Assembly: GCF_001661265.1 (NCBI RefSeq)
Contig: NW_017566995.1
Coordinates: 1-64,000 of the forward strand
DNA: 64,000 nt
Origin: Saitoella complicata NRRL Y-17804
Taxonomy: Eukaryota > Ascomycota > Saitoellomycetes > Saitoellales > Saitoellaceae
Reading direction: 5' to 3'
Under the pieces are notes generated by a model that searched no databases, was not told the DNA's origin, and saw only the letters and a list, made by a program, of their open reading frames with translations. The position numbers and the translations under genes are program-made. Shown here in pieces: positions 31,671 through 43,112 of this stretch (the first letter of the stretch is position 1; each line of letters opens with the position of its first letter).

Positions 31671-31907
31671 GCATAATAGATGGGGGAAAAGGGATACGGA
31701 GTTGGAGTTGAGGAGTATATGGGGAGAGGATAGAGCATATCAAAAGCGTCATTGTGAAGGCATTTCTTATTTGTCACTATCGTGCACCTCCGCAAAATAC
31801 GGAGGTTCAAGCGCTTCCATTTCCCTCTGCTGCCGCTTCATTTCTGTTTTGTTCTCGTGTAATACAGGAGGGGTGTGTCCTTGCATATCGGCCTCTTGAT
31901 CATACAC

Positions 31908-32525
31908 TCATCCCCTCCTCGCACCAGGCTTGGGCACCCACGCATCAGGCTGCCAATCCTTCGCCGTCCTGTTCATCGCCGGGATCGCACTCTCCTCCGG
32001 CTTCGGCCTCTCCTTCGCATCCTTAGCCTCCGTTGTGTCCTGTGCACCAACCCCTCCGCTCTCCTGCGCAATACTCGCCGCCTTCGCCTCCCACTTCTTC
32101 GGATCCTGCATCGGGATCTCCTTCATCTTCTTCGCCGCCGTCTGCTCCAATTTCGCCTCCTGCCACCTCTGATCCGCCAGCCTCGCCCTCTCCTCTGCCG
32201 TCCTGACCCTCTCGTCCTCCTCCATCATCTCCCTCCAACCAGGTGCGTCATGCCTCCTATGCCGCAGCCAGCTGATCCATAGCGGAGACAGCTTGTGATC
32301 TGACCAGTTCTCTGCTGGGTTGGCATACTCAACCATGCGACGAGTTCGGGAGATGGTCATGAGGAGGCCGGTGTGGGGGTTGTGGTTTGGGTCTTTCCAT
32401 TCGAAGAAGAGGTTGCCGTCGAGGTCGTAGCCTGCGAGACGCTTCGTGCGCCAGGGAAAGGGGAGGGTAAGGTATTTGAGGTAGAGGGCACGGGTGGTTG
32501 ATTGAGTTACGCGTGCGGGACTCAT
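31908..32525 (-). CDS. NDUFAF2/NDUFA12-like complex I protein
   Basis: 205 residues, single exon. The N-terminal half has the B17.2/mimitin signature: YLKYLTLPFPWRTKRLAGYD, DGNLFFEWKDPNHN, RRMVEYANPAENWSDHKL and SPLWISWLRHRRHDAPG. Unlike the structural subunit NDUFA12, it has a long charged helical and disordered tail ending in a conserved-looking DWQPDAWVPKPG. Tails of this kind are found in the assembly factor NDUFAF2, so complex I assembly in mitochondria is the likely role, although I cannot exclude an extended NDUFA12. It converges with HIS1, 237 bases apart. Confidence 0.82.
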   Translation of the reverse strand: MSPARVTQSTTRALYLKYLTLPFPWRTKRLAGYDLDGNLFFEWKDPNHNPHTGLLMTISRTRRMVEYANPAENWSDHKLSPLWISWLRHRRHDAPGWREMMEEDERVRTAEERARLADQRWQEAKLEQTAAKKMKEIPMQDPKKWEAKAASIAQESGGVGAQDTTEAKDAKERPKPEESAIPAMNRTAKDWQPDAWVPKPGARRG

Positions 32526-32815
32526 CGTGATTGTAGGGGTGGTTGTACGTCCGGGGATTTCTGGAGGGGACTGGAGGATCGGAAAGTTACGAAATCCGGG
32601 GTCAGTGTGCTAAAAATAGCGACCTCACATGACAACCATTACGGACCACCCCAAGCTTATCAGGCTTTTCCAGTTTGCAATTGTACCGTAATTGCTTTTC
32701 GACGATGGTATCTTATGCTATTTAGTGGATATGCCTTCTAGATTTGGTGGGTATCACACAACATGTATCGTCCGCAATTGCGAGCTACACCACACTTTCA
32801 TTCCTCCTTGACCAA

Positions 32816-33808
32816 TCATAAACCACATTTCTCCCATTTCATAGCCAGACACGTAAGTTCATACCCATGCCTTCTCCTCCCTCCATTTCTCTTCTTTCTC
32901 TTTTCCACCAACTCTTTCGCACATCCCCCTTCCTTAGTCTTCCACGCCTTCAATGTCCGTTCCTCACCGTCCTCCATCTGGACCGGATCACCACCAAATG
33001 GTTCGACTCCGATGTACGTGAAGTCGTCTTCCGGGATACCAAGGGCAATACGATGCACGGACCCAAACCGTTCGGCTTTAAAGGCGTGGCCGACGACGGT
33101 CATGTGCGTTGGATATGCACCGGTGATTTCGTTGAATCGACAAACACTGAATGCAACGTTCTGCCCTGAGTCAAGAGCGTAATCCTCTGTCGTGACACGG
33201 TCCTCGATTCCCTTCAACAACCCACGTGCCTCAGCCAATGCGTAATAACTCCCCGCTTCAGTCTTCACGCCAGCTGTCGATGTCCGCGTCTGTCCCCCAG
33301 AAAAGACCAATAGCGCATTTTTATCGACTTTCAGAACCTCAATTGCCTTCTCGATATGTGACAGGAACGTGGACCCGCTATCCTGCCCGAGCTGGAAGGA
33401 CTCAAGCGCCCACTCCTCGTCCGTCGTCCCAAGCTGGGCATCGCTACCATCACCAGCAACCGCAGTGGACGGTCCAGTCCAAACCGAATGCCCCGGCACC
33501 ATGATAAGGTGCTCCAAGTCACTCCTCGGACTCGGCCCCTCGATCTCCAACCCATGGTGCACCAAACTTCGTTCCTCCTCAACCTCCCCATGCGCGACCC
33601 ATATCAGAAAAACAAAGAACGTCAGCAAAGCCAACACCACCCGTAGCGGTCTCTTCGAAATAACAGTCAACGGCGACGTCGAGGGTCCTTGTATTGCTGA
33701 TGAGTGGTAGAGAGGCAGGAGCGAGATTCGTGGGTGGGGCTGTGGTGGGCGAGAGAGACGGCGTGGAGCCTTTTCTTTTTGGAGGTTGTTGCCCATGATG
33801 ATGGCCAT
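32816..33808 (-). CDS. DUF218 (YdcF-like) single-pass membrane protein
   Basis: 330 residues from the ATG at 33808 (a second ATG at 33796 is possible; the frame upstream has no AUG). A short basic N-terminus precedes one transmembrane segment (VVLALLTFFVFLIWVAH). The DUF218 fold follows: LIMVPGHSVWTG, ALLVFSGGQTRTSTAG, EAGSYYALAEARGL, TTEDYALDSGQNVAFSVCRF and MTVVGHAFKAERF. The C-terminal part (FTYIGVEPFGGDP and later EGGCAKELVEKRKKRN) is characteristic of fungal members. Bacterial relatives act in envelope metabolism; no biochemical function is established for the fungal group. The last 20 residues look less conserved and could reflect a missed intron. Confidence 0.8.
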   Translation of the reverse strand: MAIIMGNNLQKEKAPRRLSRPPQPHPRISLLPLYHSSAIQGPSTSPLTVISKRPLRVVLALLTFFVFLIWVAHGEVEEERSLVHHGLEIEGPSPRSDLEHLIMVPGHSVWTGPSTAVAGDGSDAQLGTTDEEWALESFQLGQDSGSTFLSHIEKAIEVLKVDKNALLVFSGGQTRTSTAGVKTEAGSYYALAEARGLLKGIEDRVTTEDYALDSGQNVAFSVCRFNEITGAYPTHMTVVGHAFKAERFGSVHRIALGIPEDDFTYIGVEPFGGDPVQMEDGEERTLKAWKTKEGGCAKELVEKRKKRNGGRRRHGYELTCLAMKWEKCGL

Positions 33809-33992
33809 AGGAGAATGAAGGTTGCACGATGCGAGGAGCTGTCGACTGGAATTGGAAAAGTGTTTGCAGGGTGTAGAGTCGACGTTACAGGGATACGGGT
33901 CTACTTGTGCCGAAACAGGCAATGGCCCAGAACTGCGCGGTTTCCTCACGTCACACACAAATCCTCAAACGTCCTCGAGTACAACACCCAAT

Positions 33993-35037
33993 ATGTCCTT
34001 TGATCTATCCTCTGTCAACCTTCAAGGTTCGTGATGAAATGGAGCTTCTGTTGCATCGCTTGCTAACTCTACGAACAGAGGTCCATGACTGGTCCGTCGA
34101 CCTCGCCCGCCGAGCGGGACAAATGATGCTCGACGGCTCCAACAAACGGTTTCAAAACCCCTCCACTGAAGACCACAAAACCGACGCAAAGAAGAACGCC
34201 GTTGACCTCGTTACCGAAGTCGATCAGGCTGTCGAAGCCTTCGTCATCTCCGAGATCGAAAAGCGCTGGCCCTCCTTCAAGTTCATCGGCGAAGAAACCC
34301 AATCCGCTGGCGCCGACAGCGTCCTCGATGACCACCCTACATTCATCGTCGACCCTATCGACGGAACCATGAATTTCGTACACGGTAACCCATGGTGCGC
34401 AATCTCCATCGGCCTCTCCATCAACAGAATCCCCTATATCGGCATCATCTACTCCCCTTTCCTCAACGAAATGTACACAGCAATCCGCAACCAGGGTTCC
34501 TATCTCCACAAACCCAACCAACCCCCCCTTCGTCTCCCACTCCAACCACCCACCCCCCTTGCCGTTAACACCGCCCTCATTATCACCGAATGGGGCGCAG
34601 ACCGCACCACGATTGGTACATCCGCGCTCTCGGAATCAAGCAAGGAGAATTTTGACGTCAAACTTCGCACGTACTTCAACCTCCTCAGGAACAGCCCGAA
34701 CATGGTCCACGGCATGCGCTCCTACGGCGCCGCATCCCTGAACCTCTGCTCCGTGGCTGCGGGCCATAACGACGCGTATTGGGAAGGAGGATGCTGGGAA
34801 TGGGACGTCTGTGCCGGATGGGTAATCCTCCACGAAGCTGGTGGATTCATGTGCGAGGGTAACCCCCCCGAGAACTTTGAGGCGGACGTGGAAGGCGCAA
34901 AGGTCGAGGAAGCGACGTTGATTGGACGCAAATACTTGGCGATTAGGGGTGCGAAGGGTGGACGTAAGGAGCAGGAAGATCTTGCGAAGTGGGTTTGGAA
35001 GTCGATGGAGGGTGGCAGGATGACTTACGGCCGTTAG
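33993..35037 (+). CDS. INM1: Inositol-1-monophosphatase
   Basis: Two exons, 33993-34026 and 34079-35037, give 330 residues. The first exon encodes MSFDLSSVNLQ; a 52-base intron with a TGCTAACT branch-like site follows, and the junction codon restores EVHDWSVDLARRAGQMML. The metal-binding motifs are intact: the GEETQ segment, VDPIDGTMNFVHG and the C-terminal WEWDVCAGWVILHEAGG. It releases inositol from inositol phosphates in a Mg2+-dependent, lithium-sensitive family. It could also accept other sugar phosphates or nucleotides, as relatives do. Divergent from the DUF218 gene (184 bases between starts) and convergent with eIF2-beta. Confidence 0.93.
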
Positions 35038-35273
35038 ACGCGACAACGACAAAAATTATACGATATGATATGATTAGACGAGTGAAACGATATGCCGTGG
35101 TCAAAGAGATGTCCGAGTATGCTAGAGACCAGGTAGGCAATTGAGCAGCACCGAATGGACACAAACAAGGGTAACCAATGCAATTGAATAAACGACAAAT
35201 TTTACCACACATGACTCCTTCTCCCTCTCACCCGCCACGACAACACATCGGTCGCCGACGTCGTCGTCGACGT

Positions 35274-36375
35274 CTAAGCCTTCTGCAACTTCCTCCTTCC
35301 AACCTGGGCCTGGAAACCACTCTTAATCGTCGCCACCGACCTCCTACTCCCACAACTCTCACACTGCGTAAAAAACATCCTGTTCTCCTTCTCCAACACC
35401 GTATCCGGGCTCTTACACGTCTTACATGTAACATACTCCACAATGTACCTCCTCAACACCTGCTCCAACTGTTTCTGCTGGAAGCGACCCTTGATAATCA
35501 ACCGAGCAGCTCCATCCACGGATCCGGAAGTACCCAGCTCGGCGAAGAGGAATGCGATGACATGTTCAGGGGATCGGCGCATACGTTTGCAGATGTCTGC
35601 AAGGTTTGCGAAGATTGTCTTTTTGTTACCTTCGCGGTGGACGGAGGGGGGAACGATTGTGTAGCGACGCTTTTCACCGCCGGCGAGGTCGGGGTTGTTT
35701 GCGCGGAGGGTCTTGAAGACGCGAGAGAGGAGTTCTGGGTAAGTGTAGTCACGGTCCGACTTGAGCCATGCCTCCTCGCCCTCCTCATTTCCGTCTTTGT
35801 TTTCGGATGAACCAAAGTCAGCGGAATCGGTGGGGGTTGAGACGCCGGCTTCGTTTAGCTCGGCTTCGAAAGCGGCGAGGTCGACCTTCTTCTTTGACTT
35901 CTTCTTCTTCTTCAGCTCTCCGAATGCGTCACCATCGCCCTCTGCTGCCTCACCGCCCTCGGTAGCAGCAGGAGCGGAGTCATCGCCGAAATCGGGCATG
36001 GCGGACTTCTTGCTCTTCTTCTTCTTCTTCAAGTCTCCGAACATGGCGGTCAACTCGTCGACCTCCTTGTCGGCCTTCTCCTCGACTGCCTCGGCGGGGG
36101 AGCTGGAATCCTCGGCCTCGGCCTCGTCTTCGGCTTCGGCGATGTTGGCAGCGTCGCGGTCAGCTTTGGTTTCGGGGGTCATTTCATCGTCGAAGGCGAC
36201 GGTCTTCTTTGACTTCTTCTTCTTCTTGAGGGAGGGGTCGAAGGCGAACTGTCATGAATCTTATTAGCCCAATTCAAAAGCAGATCCATGATCGCAATCA
36301 TAGCAACGATCGAGGATCAGAGAGAAAACGTACCTCATCGACAGCGACGTCCTTGGTCTCTTCCTGGGCCGACAT
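35274..36375 (-). CDS. SUI3: Translation initiation factor eIF2 subunit beta
   Basis: Two exons, 36334-36375 and 35274-36248, give 338 residues. The first exon is [14 protein letters not shown] and an 85-base intron follows. Three lysine blocks, each a (D/E)LKKKKKSKK or [10 protein letters not shown] run, are the K-boxes that bind eIF5 and eIF2B-epsilon. The core has [40 protein letters not shown], then [22 protein letters not shown]-terminal C2-C2 zinc ribbon (CKTCKSPD ... CESCGSRR) follows. The protein helps deliver initiator tRNA with eIF2-alpha and gamma. All three K-boxes sit between acidic spacers. Confidence 0.96.
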
Positions 36376-36988
36376 TGTTGGTTGTTTTTAAGGTCTGCCT
36401 TTCTGGTGTTGCGGTTGACGTGCAGTTGCAGTACAAGGTGAACTTTCGTGGCGGGACGCAGGTGGGTGAGTCGACGTGCAGGAAAAGCTCGACAGGTAAT
36501 GGCAATTGAATGGAGTTTCGTTCTGGCTTAAAGTATCATGTTTGGGGTGTTCTGCGGCCTTCCTTCTACATGGGTCTGTGGCTCACTCTGTTTCCGACGG
36601 CCTGTGAGTGATTGCCGGTCATGAAATCGATATCGTCGACATCATTTGTTATGGTTGGGCGTGAAAAGCAGGGAATAGGACGGGACTGAGGTGCCAGTGT
36701 TTTGTTTGCTTTGGAACCTTGGCTATAGTTAAAGGTCGTGCCAATGGCATACCTCAATCACGCTGGACATGTACGTACTTGATAGGTATCACAGGACACG
36801 AAGATATCGATGGAAGGACGTTTTGGGATTGGAAACAGCAGGTGACAGGCAAAAAATTCGTATTCAACGCGACTTTTTCGCGAAAAAAAGCCTCGACTGT
36901 ATCATACTCCTATTGATACCTAACATACATTGATCATCCTACAACCTCAGACACTCTATCAAAACCCAAAACTCTTTCAAGTTCGAAT
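36376..36988. other. Intergenic region, no gene seen
   Basis: About 610 bases between the eIF2-beta start and the 3' end of the GAPDH gene. It should include the eIF2-beta promoter. Short open frames at 36566-36757 and 36719-36916 have no recognisable features. Confidence 0.5.
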
Positions 36989-38064
<1,076 letters not shown>

Positions 38065-38645
38065 TTTATTTGATGATGATGTTTGTTATGTGGTGGTGAG
38101 CAGCGATCTGTCCTCGTCAGCGCTTCAGCGAGGTAAATTCTGCGTGCAGGTGCGTGGGAATAGATGATGAGATCAACCGATTACTGGTTCGCTGGAAGGA
38201 CGTCATCCTGACCATACATATATATACGGCTCATTCTACATATGCATCAGGGAACGTCTTGGAGTATTCGGGGGAGGTCGGAGGGTGTGTGCACTTTGGG
38301 GTCGGATGGAAGGGCGCCAGGCGATGGAGGTGCTGAGAAAGCGGGAGATATCGGGGGAAAGACGGGCCGTGTCGTAGGAAATACCGGATCCGTGTAGTAG
38401 CCGTGTCGTCGGTGTTCTCCGAGGCCCGGCAGTTGCGACGGCTGTTTATCCTCCTTGTGCTACTGTTTCTACGAAAGACCGGTGTTCTGAACTTTGACCT
38501 TTGCTCTCGGGTGTCCGCTTGCCTCTTTCGGGATGAGGCACGGGTGCAATCTACGTTACATACGAGTTCGTGCCAAACCAGTTCTATCCCAACATCGAAT
38601 TGATCCATCGACATTTGAACCTCTACCACATCCAACCGCACCCTA
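38065..38645. other. Divergent promoter region (GAPDH / small coiled-coil gene)
   Basis: About 580 bases without recognisable genes. It holds the TATA-like octamer at 38219-38226. Short open frames on either strand have no motifs. Confidence 0.5.
38219..38226 (-). promoter_or_regulatory. TATA-like element upstream of GAPDH
   Basis: A TATATATA octamer (self-complementary) about 155 bases upstream of the GAPDH ATG, in otherwise GC-rich sequence. The distance and strong expression of this gene make a core promoter plausible; no transcript data support it. Confidence 0.4.
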
Positions 38646-39035
38646 ATGACACCCTCAACTCAAGCAAACACCGAACTCCCACCTCACCTCCTTACCAACC
38701 CGGACTACATAGCCCTCACCCACACCCTCTCCCTCTTAAAAACCCAACGAGCCCGTGCGGAGGACGATATCCAGACATTGGTAGAGCAGCGGCGGGAGGC
38801 TATCGCGGATCCAGAAATCTTCATCGCGTCTTTACACCGTTCTGGTGATGGGGAGGGTGAGAGAAAAGGCAGAGTTGAACCACAGAAAATCGCGAAAGCG
38901 CCGCATATCGAATGGTCGAAATATGGGGTCGAGGCGAAAGGGTTAGAGAAGGCGGTTGAGAGGGGGGCTTTGAGGGGGGAGGGGGTCGTTGATGTGAGTC
39001 GGTTTGGTGCGTGGAGTGGACAAGGGCAGGTGTGA
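38646..39035 (+). CDS. Small helical protein, function unknown
   Basis: A 129-residue single-exon frame from an ATG at 38646. The N-terminal half is predicted helical (YIALTHTLSLLKTQRARAED), followed by a Gly/Glu/Arg spacer and a short motif (KAPHIEWSKYGVEAKGLEK) that looks like a conserved interaction segment. I do not recognise the family. Codon use matches neighbouring genes, with C/G-ending codons prominent, which supports a real gene. A small subunit of a nuclear or transcription complex is a guess only. Confidence 0.6.
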   Translation: MTPSTQANTELPPHLLTNPDYIALTHTLSLLKTQRARAEDDIQTLVEQRREAIADPEIFIASLHRSGDGEGERKGRVEPQKIAKAPHIEWSKYGVEAKGLEKAVERGALRGEGVVDVSRFGAWSGQGQV

Positions 39036-39930
39036 AATCGATGAGGGTTGAGTGACGGAAAGGAAGACTAAGCAGCGAGTATGACGCGACAATATTCTCT
39101 ACCACGCGTTGTGGAAGACAAGAGGGACATACGGGCCTGCGTACATGGCCACAACTATACGCACCCTCACCCCGATCTAGGGCTCGGATGCTGCTCTGCC
39201 TTGCCTCAAACCAGCTCTGCGACTCTTACCACGAGTGTTCTGTCATGAGGACCGCTCTGCTAGTGACTTATTTAACCCAGGTTCTCCGCTACAGTCCGTT
39301 CCTCGGCAACATGCCATCTCGAGGAGAAAGGGGTGTGGGCCCACGGCTGGAAACACGTGAATTGTGTCCTTGAGATATGAGCGTCATGGACTTTTACTTA
39401 CGATCTCGGGAGACAACGTGTCTGCCTTTTGGGTCACTGGAAGGGGTACGTGCAAGGCAGCATATGCATAATGATCATTGAACAGACGTGCGCAACTGTG
39501 GTACCAGACAAGCTGCTGTCTTCCTTCCCTGCTGCAGCTTACAGGATTTCTCGTTATAACAACAAAACCCAGGCCCCACGGCAATAAATTGTCGAAACAA
39601 AGGATCTGGGAAATGTTTGCTCCCGTAGCTAACATCATTAACTCCTGGATGCGGGGAGTTCATACATTCACTTGCCTATTTGGGACGGCAATACACCATA
39701 CATCGTAAAAGGGCTCCACCGACATTTGGTTTCGTGGAAAGCTAATGATCGCTGGAGAAGTTTTTGTCTTTGTCTCGTGGATAACGGTCGAGGACGGGTG
39801 CTCGAGATTGTATTCGACGTCGTTCAAAGAGATTCCTCGGAGCGTGGGAGGGTAAGGAGGAGATATTGAGATTGGGATACACGAACCGATTGCTTTGTCT
39901 CGACCCTCACACGCTCCGTACTGGAGAAAG
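39036..39930. other. Gene-free stretch
   Basis: About 900 bases with only short open frames on both strands and no recognisable motif, repeat or RNA gene. The last part should be the promoter of the secreted-protein gene at 39998. Confidence 0.45.
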
Positions 39931-39937
39931 TATAAAG
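39931..39937 (+). promoter_or_regulatory. TATA box of the secreted Thr-rich protein gene
   Basis: TATAAAG lies 67 bases upstream of the ATG at 39998, a normal spacing for a fungal TATA promoter. Confidence 0.55.
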
Positions 39938-39997
39938 TCCAGTCACCTGGACCTTTTGCCAAGAAGCTTTCCAGCAGTCATTCTGTTACACTCACAA

Positions 39998-40759
39998 ATG
40001 CTCGCAACCACCCTCGCCTTCGCTCTCTCCACGCTGGCCGTGGCCCAGTCAACCGAAGGTTTATTTTCGTATAACGGTGGATACTACCTCAACCTCACCA
40101 CTTCCAACGTGCAGAAGGGGTGTTACGGTGTTTCTGCATCGGAGAGTGTCGCGTATGGGTGTTCTACCACCAACTATCTGGCGTTGAGTGTTGACCCGGA
40201 GACGTTGGTTGTTAACACGAGTGACCACACGTATGTCACTGGCCTAAAAATGGGCAGGGTCGTGCGCTATGGATGGGCGTATAACTCGGATAACTCGATG
40301 TCGATTGATGCGGGAACTGTTACTTCCACGATCGATTTGACCGGTACCGGGTTTGCGTTCGCGGATCCGCAGGGGTTGGTGAGTAATTTGAGTGCAACGA
40401 CGTGTTTGTTTGCTACGAGCGTTACGGATCAGAAAATCGTGCTGGTTGGGAATTCGACGACGGAGGCTGCTGATCAGTGTTTGTTGGCGCCGCATTGTTT
40501 GTTTGATGATGATAGTTGTATCGTCGAGGATGATTCGGTGACGCAGTTGGTGAGGGTTGAGGGTGGTGCTCTTGCTACCAGTGCTGCCCCGACTACATCT
40601 TCTGCCTCTTCCACCTCCACTACCTCTACGACGTTGAAGACTACCACTGCTTCCTCCTCTACCACCGTCAAGACCACCACCACCACCACCACCACGGCGA
40701 AGACCACTACGAGCACCAAGGCGGCTGCTACCACCACCAAGAAGAAGTCAGGACGTTAA
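39998..40759 (+). CDS. Secreted protein with mucin-like Thr-rich tail
   Basis: 253 residues from the ATG at 39998, which opens with a clear signal peptide (MLATTLAFALSTLAVAQS). The remaining extracellular-type domain (about residues 19-185) has six cysteines, several N-glycosylation sequons and no family I recognise. From about residue 190 the chain is almost entirely Ser/Thr/Ala with blocks of TTTTTT, a heavily O-glycosylated stalk typical of fungal wall or surface proteins. It ends in a Lys-rich TKKKSGR instead of a GPI signal, so it may be secreted or wall-attached by other means. Codon use drifts toward G/T-ending codons in the first domain. Confidence 0.75.
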   Translation: MLATTLAFALSTLAVAQSTEGLFSYNGGYYLNLTTSNVQKGCYGVSASESVAYGCSTTNYLALSVDPETLVVNTSDHTYVTGLKMGRVVRYGWAYNSDNSMSIDAGTVTSTIDLTGTGFAFADPQGLVSNLSATTCLFATSVTDQKIVLVGNSTTEAADQCLLAPHCLFDDDSCIVEDDSVTQLVRVEGGALATSAAPTTSSASSTSTTSTTLKTTTASSSTTVKTTTTTTTTAKTTTSTKAAATTTKKKSGR

Positions 40760-41151
40760 GCTCAGCTGAATGATTCAAAAAGCTGTGAGATGATGATGCG
40801 TGCAGCCACGTTACTACTACGGGAAGAGCAAAGGTCGTTGGTTAGCCCATGGTTCTTCGTTCGCTTATTTCTGTGATACCTTATTTCTTCTTTTTGGGCG
40901 TTGTCGTCTGGAACGGCGGTGCTTGACCTTCTACGTTATCCTAATTCAGATCACTTACTACAACTTTTCTCTGCCTTCCACGTTCATTGGTGACCTTAGT
41001 TAAGCCCGGCACACGTCCCACCAGCTGCAGTTGACTTGGTAGATTGAACGACCAGGAGGACCATGCATACGGCCGGACCGTCTCGTCCTCAGCTAACCAA
41101 TAAAGCTGTTATCTCATCAGTCTAAGGAACAATTGCCCTGTTCTCAAACCC
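40760..41151. other. Intergenic region, no gene seen
   Basis: About 390 bases between the secreted-protein gene and the first exon of the CCCH gene. A frame at 40800-41003 has no AUG and no recognisable motif. Confidence 0.45.
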
Positions 41152-42894
41152 ATGAACCAAGAAATCCTTGATGCTGCCGGGGAAGTGGTACGTTGTTTGC
41201 AGTGACATCATTTATCCGGATCCAAGAGAGCTTGGGCAACGCTGACCGAGCCAATCGTATAGTGTGAAGGTCCACCGGAGCTAGACTACGACGTGTTGCT
41301 CAAGGGACGGTCAAACACCCAAGGCCGTGCTGGCTTTGACAATGCTCGCGGGCGACGACAGGACCAGGGGTGGAGAGCTCTGCGTAGGAGGAAGCTGAAG
41401 AAGGATGATGAGGTAGGATGTGGGGACAGAACAAGTAACCTTCTCGAATGCTCACATGCTCCTACAGCCGACGTTGTGCTACGTCTTTGCTCGCGGAAGA
41501 CTATGTCGGAATAGCGATTCGTGCAGGTTCTCCCACGGTAGCGACGCATAATTTATGACAATATTTTGTGTTTGCTGACGTGCTTCATACAGATATCTCA
41601 ACAATGCCAACTCCGAATTCTGAACTTCCTCAAGCTGTCGATGAGACGGAGTCCAATCCCAACTCGCCAACGAGCATGGCTGTTGGTCAGGGACTGACGT
41701 TTGACAAGCATACGGAGGAATTATGGTTCGGCAACGGTCCTACAGCTGTCACTGCTAACTTCTCTAGACTACTGGAATTAGGAAGGCCCAACATCCCCGG
41801 TATAATTGCCCCTGTCCGTCCCTCGACTGCTTGCTCCCCTCCGACCGGCTGGGGTGAACCTGCTCCTTTAGGTGGACCATTGAGCACACCTGGTAAAGGC
41901 GGCGAGGGAGGAGGAGCAGTCGATGACGCACAGGCAGAATGGCAAAAAAGAACCGATCTGGAAGCATGGGTGAAGGAACAACGTGGACATCTTGGGTCAG
42001 AAGATATCCCACAAGAATCGGACGATGCAGAAACACTTGACTGGGCTGATAGTATCGCTCAAGAGAAAGAATCTCGTGAAAATGATTGCAAACGGGACGA
42101 GAAACCTGTCTGCCGCTATGGGATGAAAGCTACATGCAAAAACAGGGGTAACTGCGAGTTTTCGTATCGAGGTGAACCTGGTTCGAGTGTTTCTCACGGG
42201 TATCAGAAACCCCTCTGTACATTCTACGCCAGAAATGGAAGGTGCAGAGACGGTGATTCTTGTCGCTTCCTACATGGACGTTCAAGAGAATCGCAACCGG
42301 AGATGAAGGAGGATGTTCGGTGCAGGTTTGAGAGCATCCTCGATGTACCCTCTAATGGACACGTCGCTGATTACCCCGTACAGCCACTTTGCCAAGTTCG
42401 GGACCTGCAACTATGGCGAGACATGTCGGTTCTCACACGGCCTGACGTCCATGCTATCGGTTCGTGAAGAAGCCGTCCAGGAAACGGCGAAGGACAAGGA
42501 GTTCTGCAGGTTCAAAGCTGAGTATGTCGAGCCACATGGATTTCACTGACAGATTGTGGGTAGCCACTTCATGAAGTTCGGTCGTTGCAAGTATGGTGAG
42601 GAATGTCGCTTTTCGCACGGTGTACCACCGAACTCTCCGGATCACCAGACAGATACCAATGCAGGTGGGGAAGTATGGCAAGGTCCGGTGGCCACGGAGT
42701 CGAAGCGCATCTGCTCTTTCTACTTGCAAGGTCGTTGTCGTTTTGGCTCCCAGTGCCGCTCCTTGCATGCTCCGCCAGCTGTTACCTCGGCAAAACCCAA
42801 AGAGAATCCAATCTACAATCCACAAAAGGAGAAGAGGATCACGGAAAATTGGCGACAAAGACCGATGAACTGGCTTGGATACTGCTCAAAGTAA
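41152..42894 (+). CDS. Six-finger CCCH zinc-finger protein
   Basis: Six exons (41152-41187, 41263-41412, 41468-41537, 41593-42325, 42384-42509, 42564-42894) give 481 residues. Six CCCH-type fingers are visible. Finger 1 is CYVFARGRLC...CRFSH, finger 2 CRYGMKATC...CEFSY with Tyr replacing His, and finger 3 CTFYARNGRC...CRFLH. Fingers 4 and 5 are near-identical (CSHFAKFGTC and CSHFMKFGRC); finger 6 is CSFYLQGRC...CRSLH. Most have C-x7/8-C-x5-C-x3-H spacing. Introns 4 and 5 cut fingers 4 and 5 at the same codon and phase, pointing to duplication of exon 5. An RNA-binding role in mRNA processing or decay is likely from family; the exact orthologue is not recognised. The first exon is short and least certain. 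Confidence 0.75.
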
Positions 42895-43112
42895 ACAGAC
42901 ATGGGGAACGAAGGAGGCGAAAGCCGGTTGGGAAACGGACGAGAGCACAGCGTGGGCAGAAAGCGTGGGGTGGGGTCCTTAACTACTGGTGGCACTCTCG
43001 ATTTTGGATTTTTTGGGCATATCACTTTTGCTTATCTCATTCTTACTCAATTCACGCCCATGCATTCGTACGAGTCATATCGGGTATCCTCCTCCACATT
43101 ACCTCTCTATCC

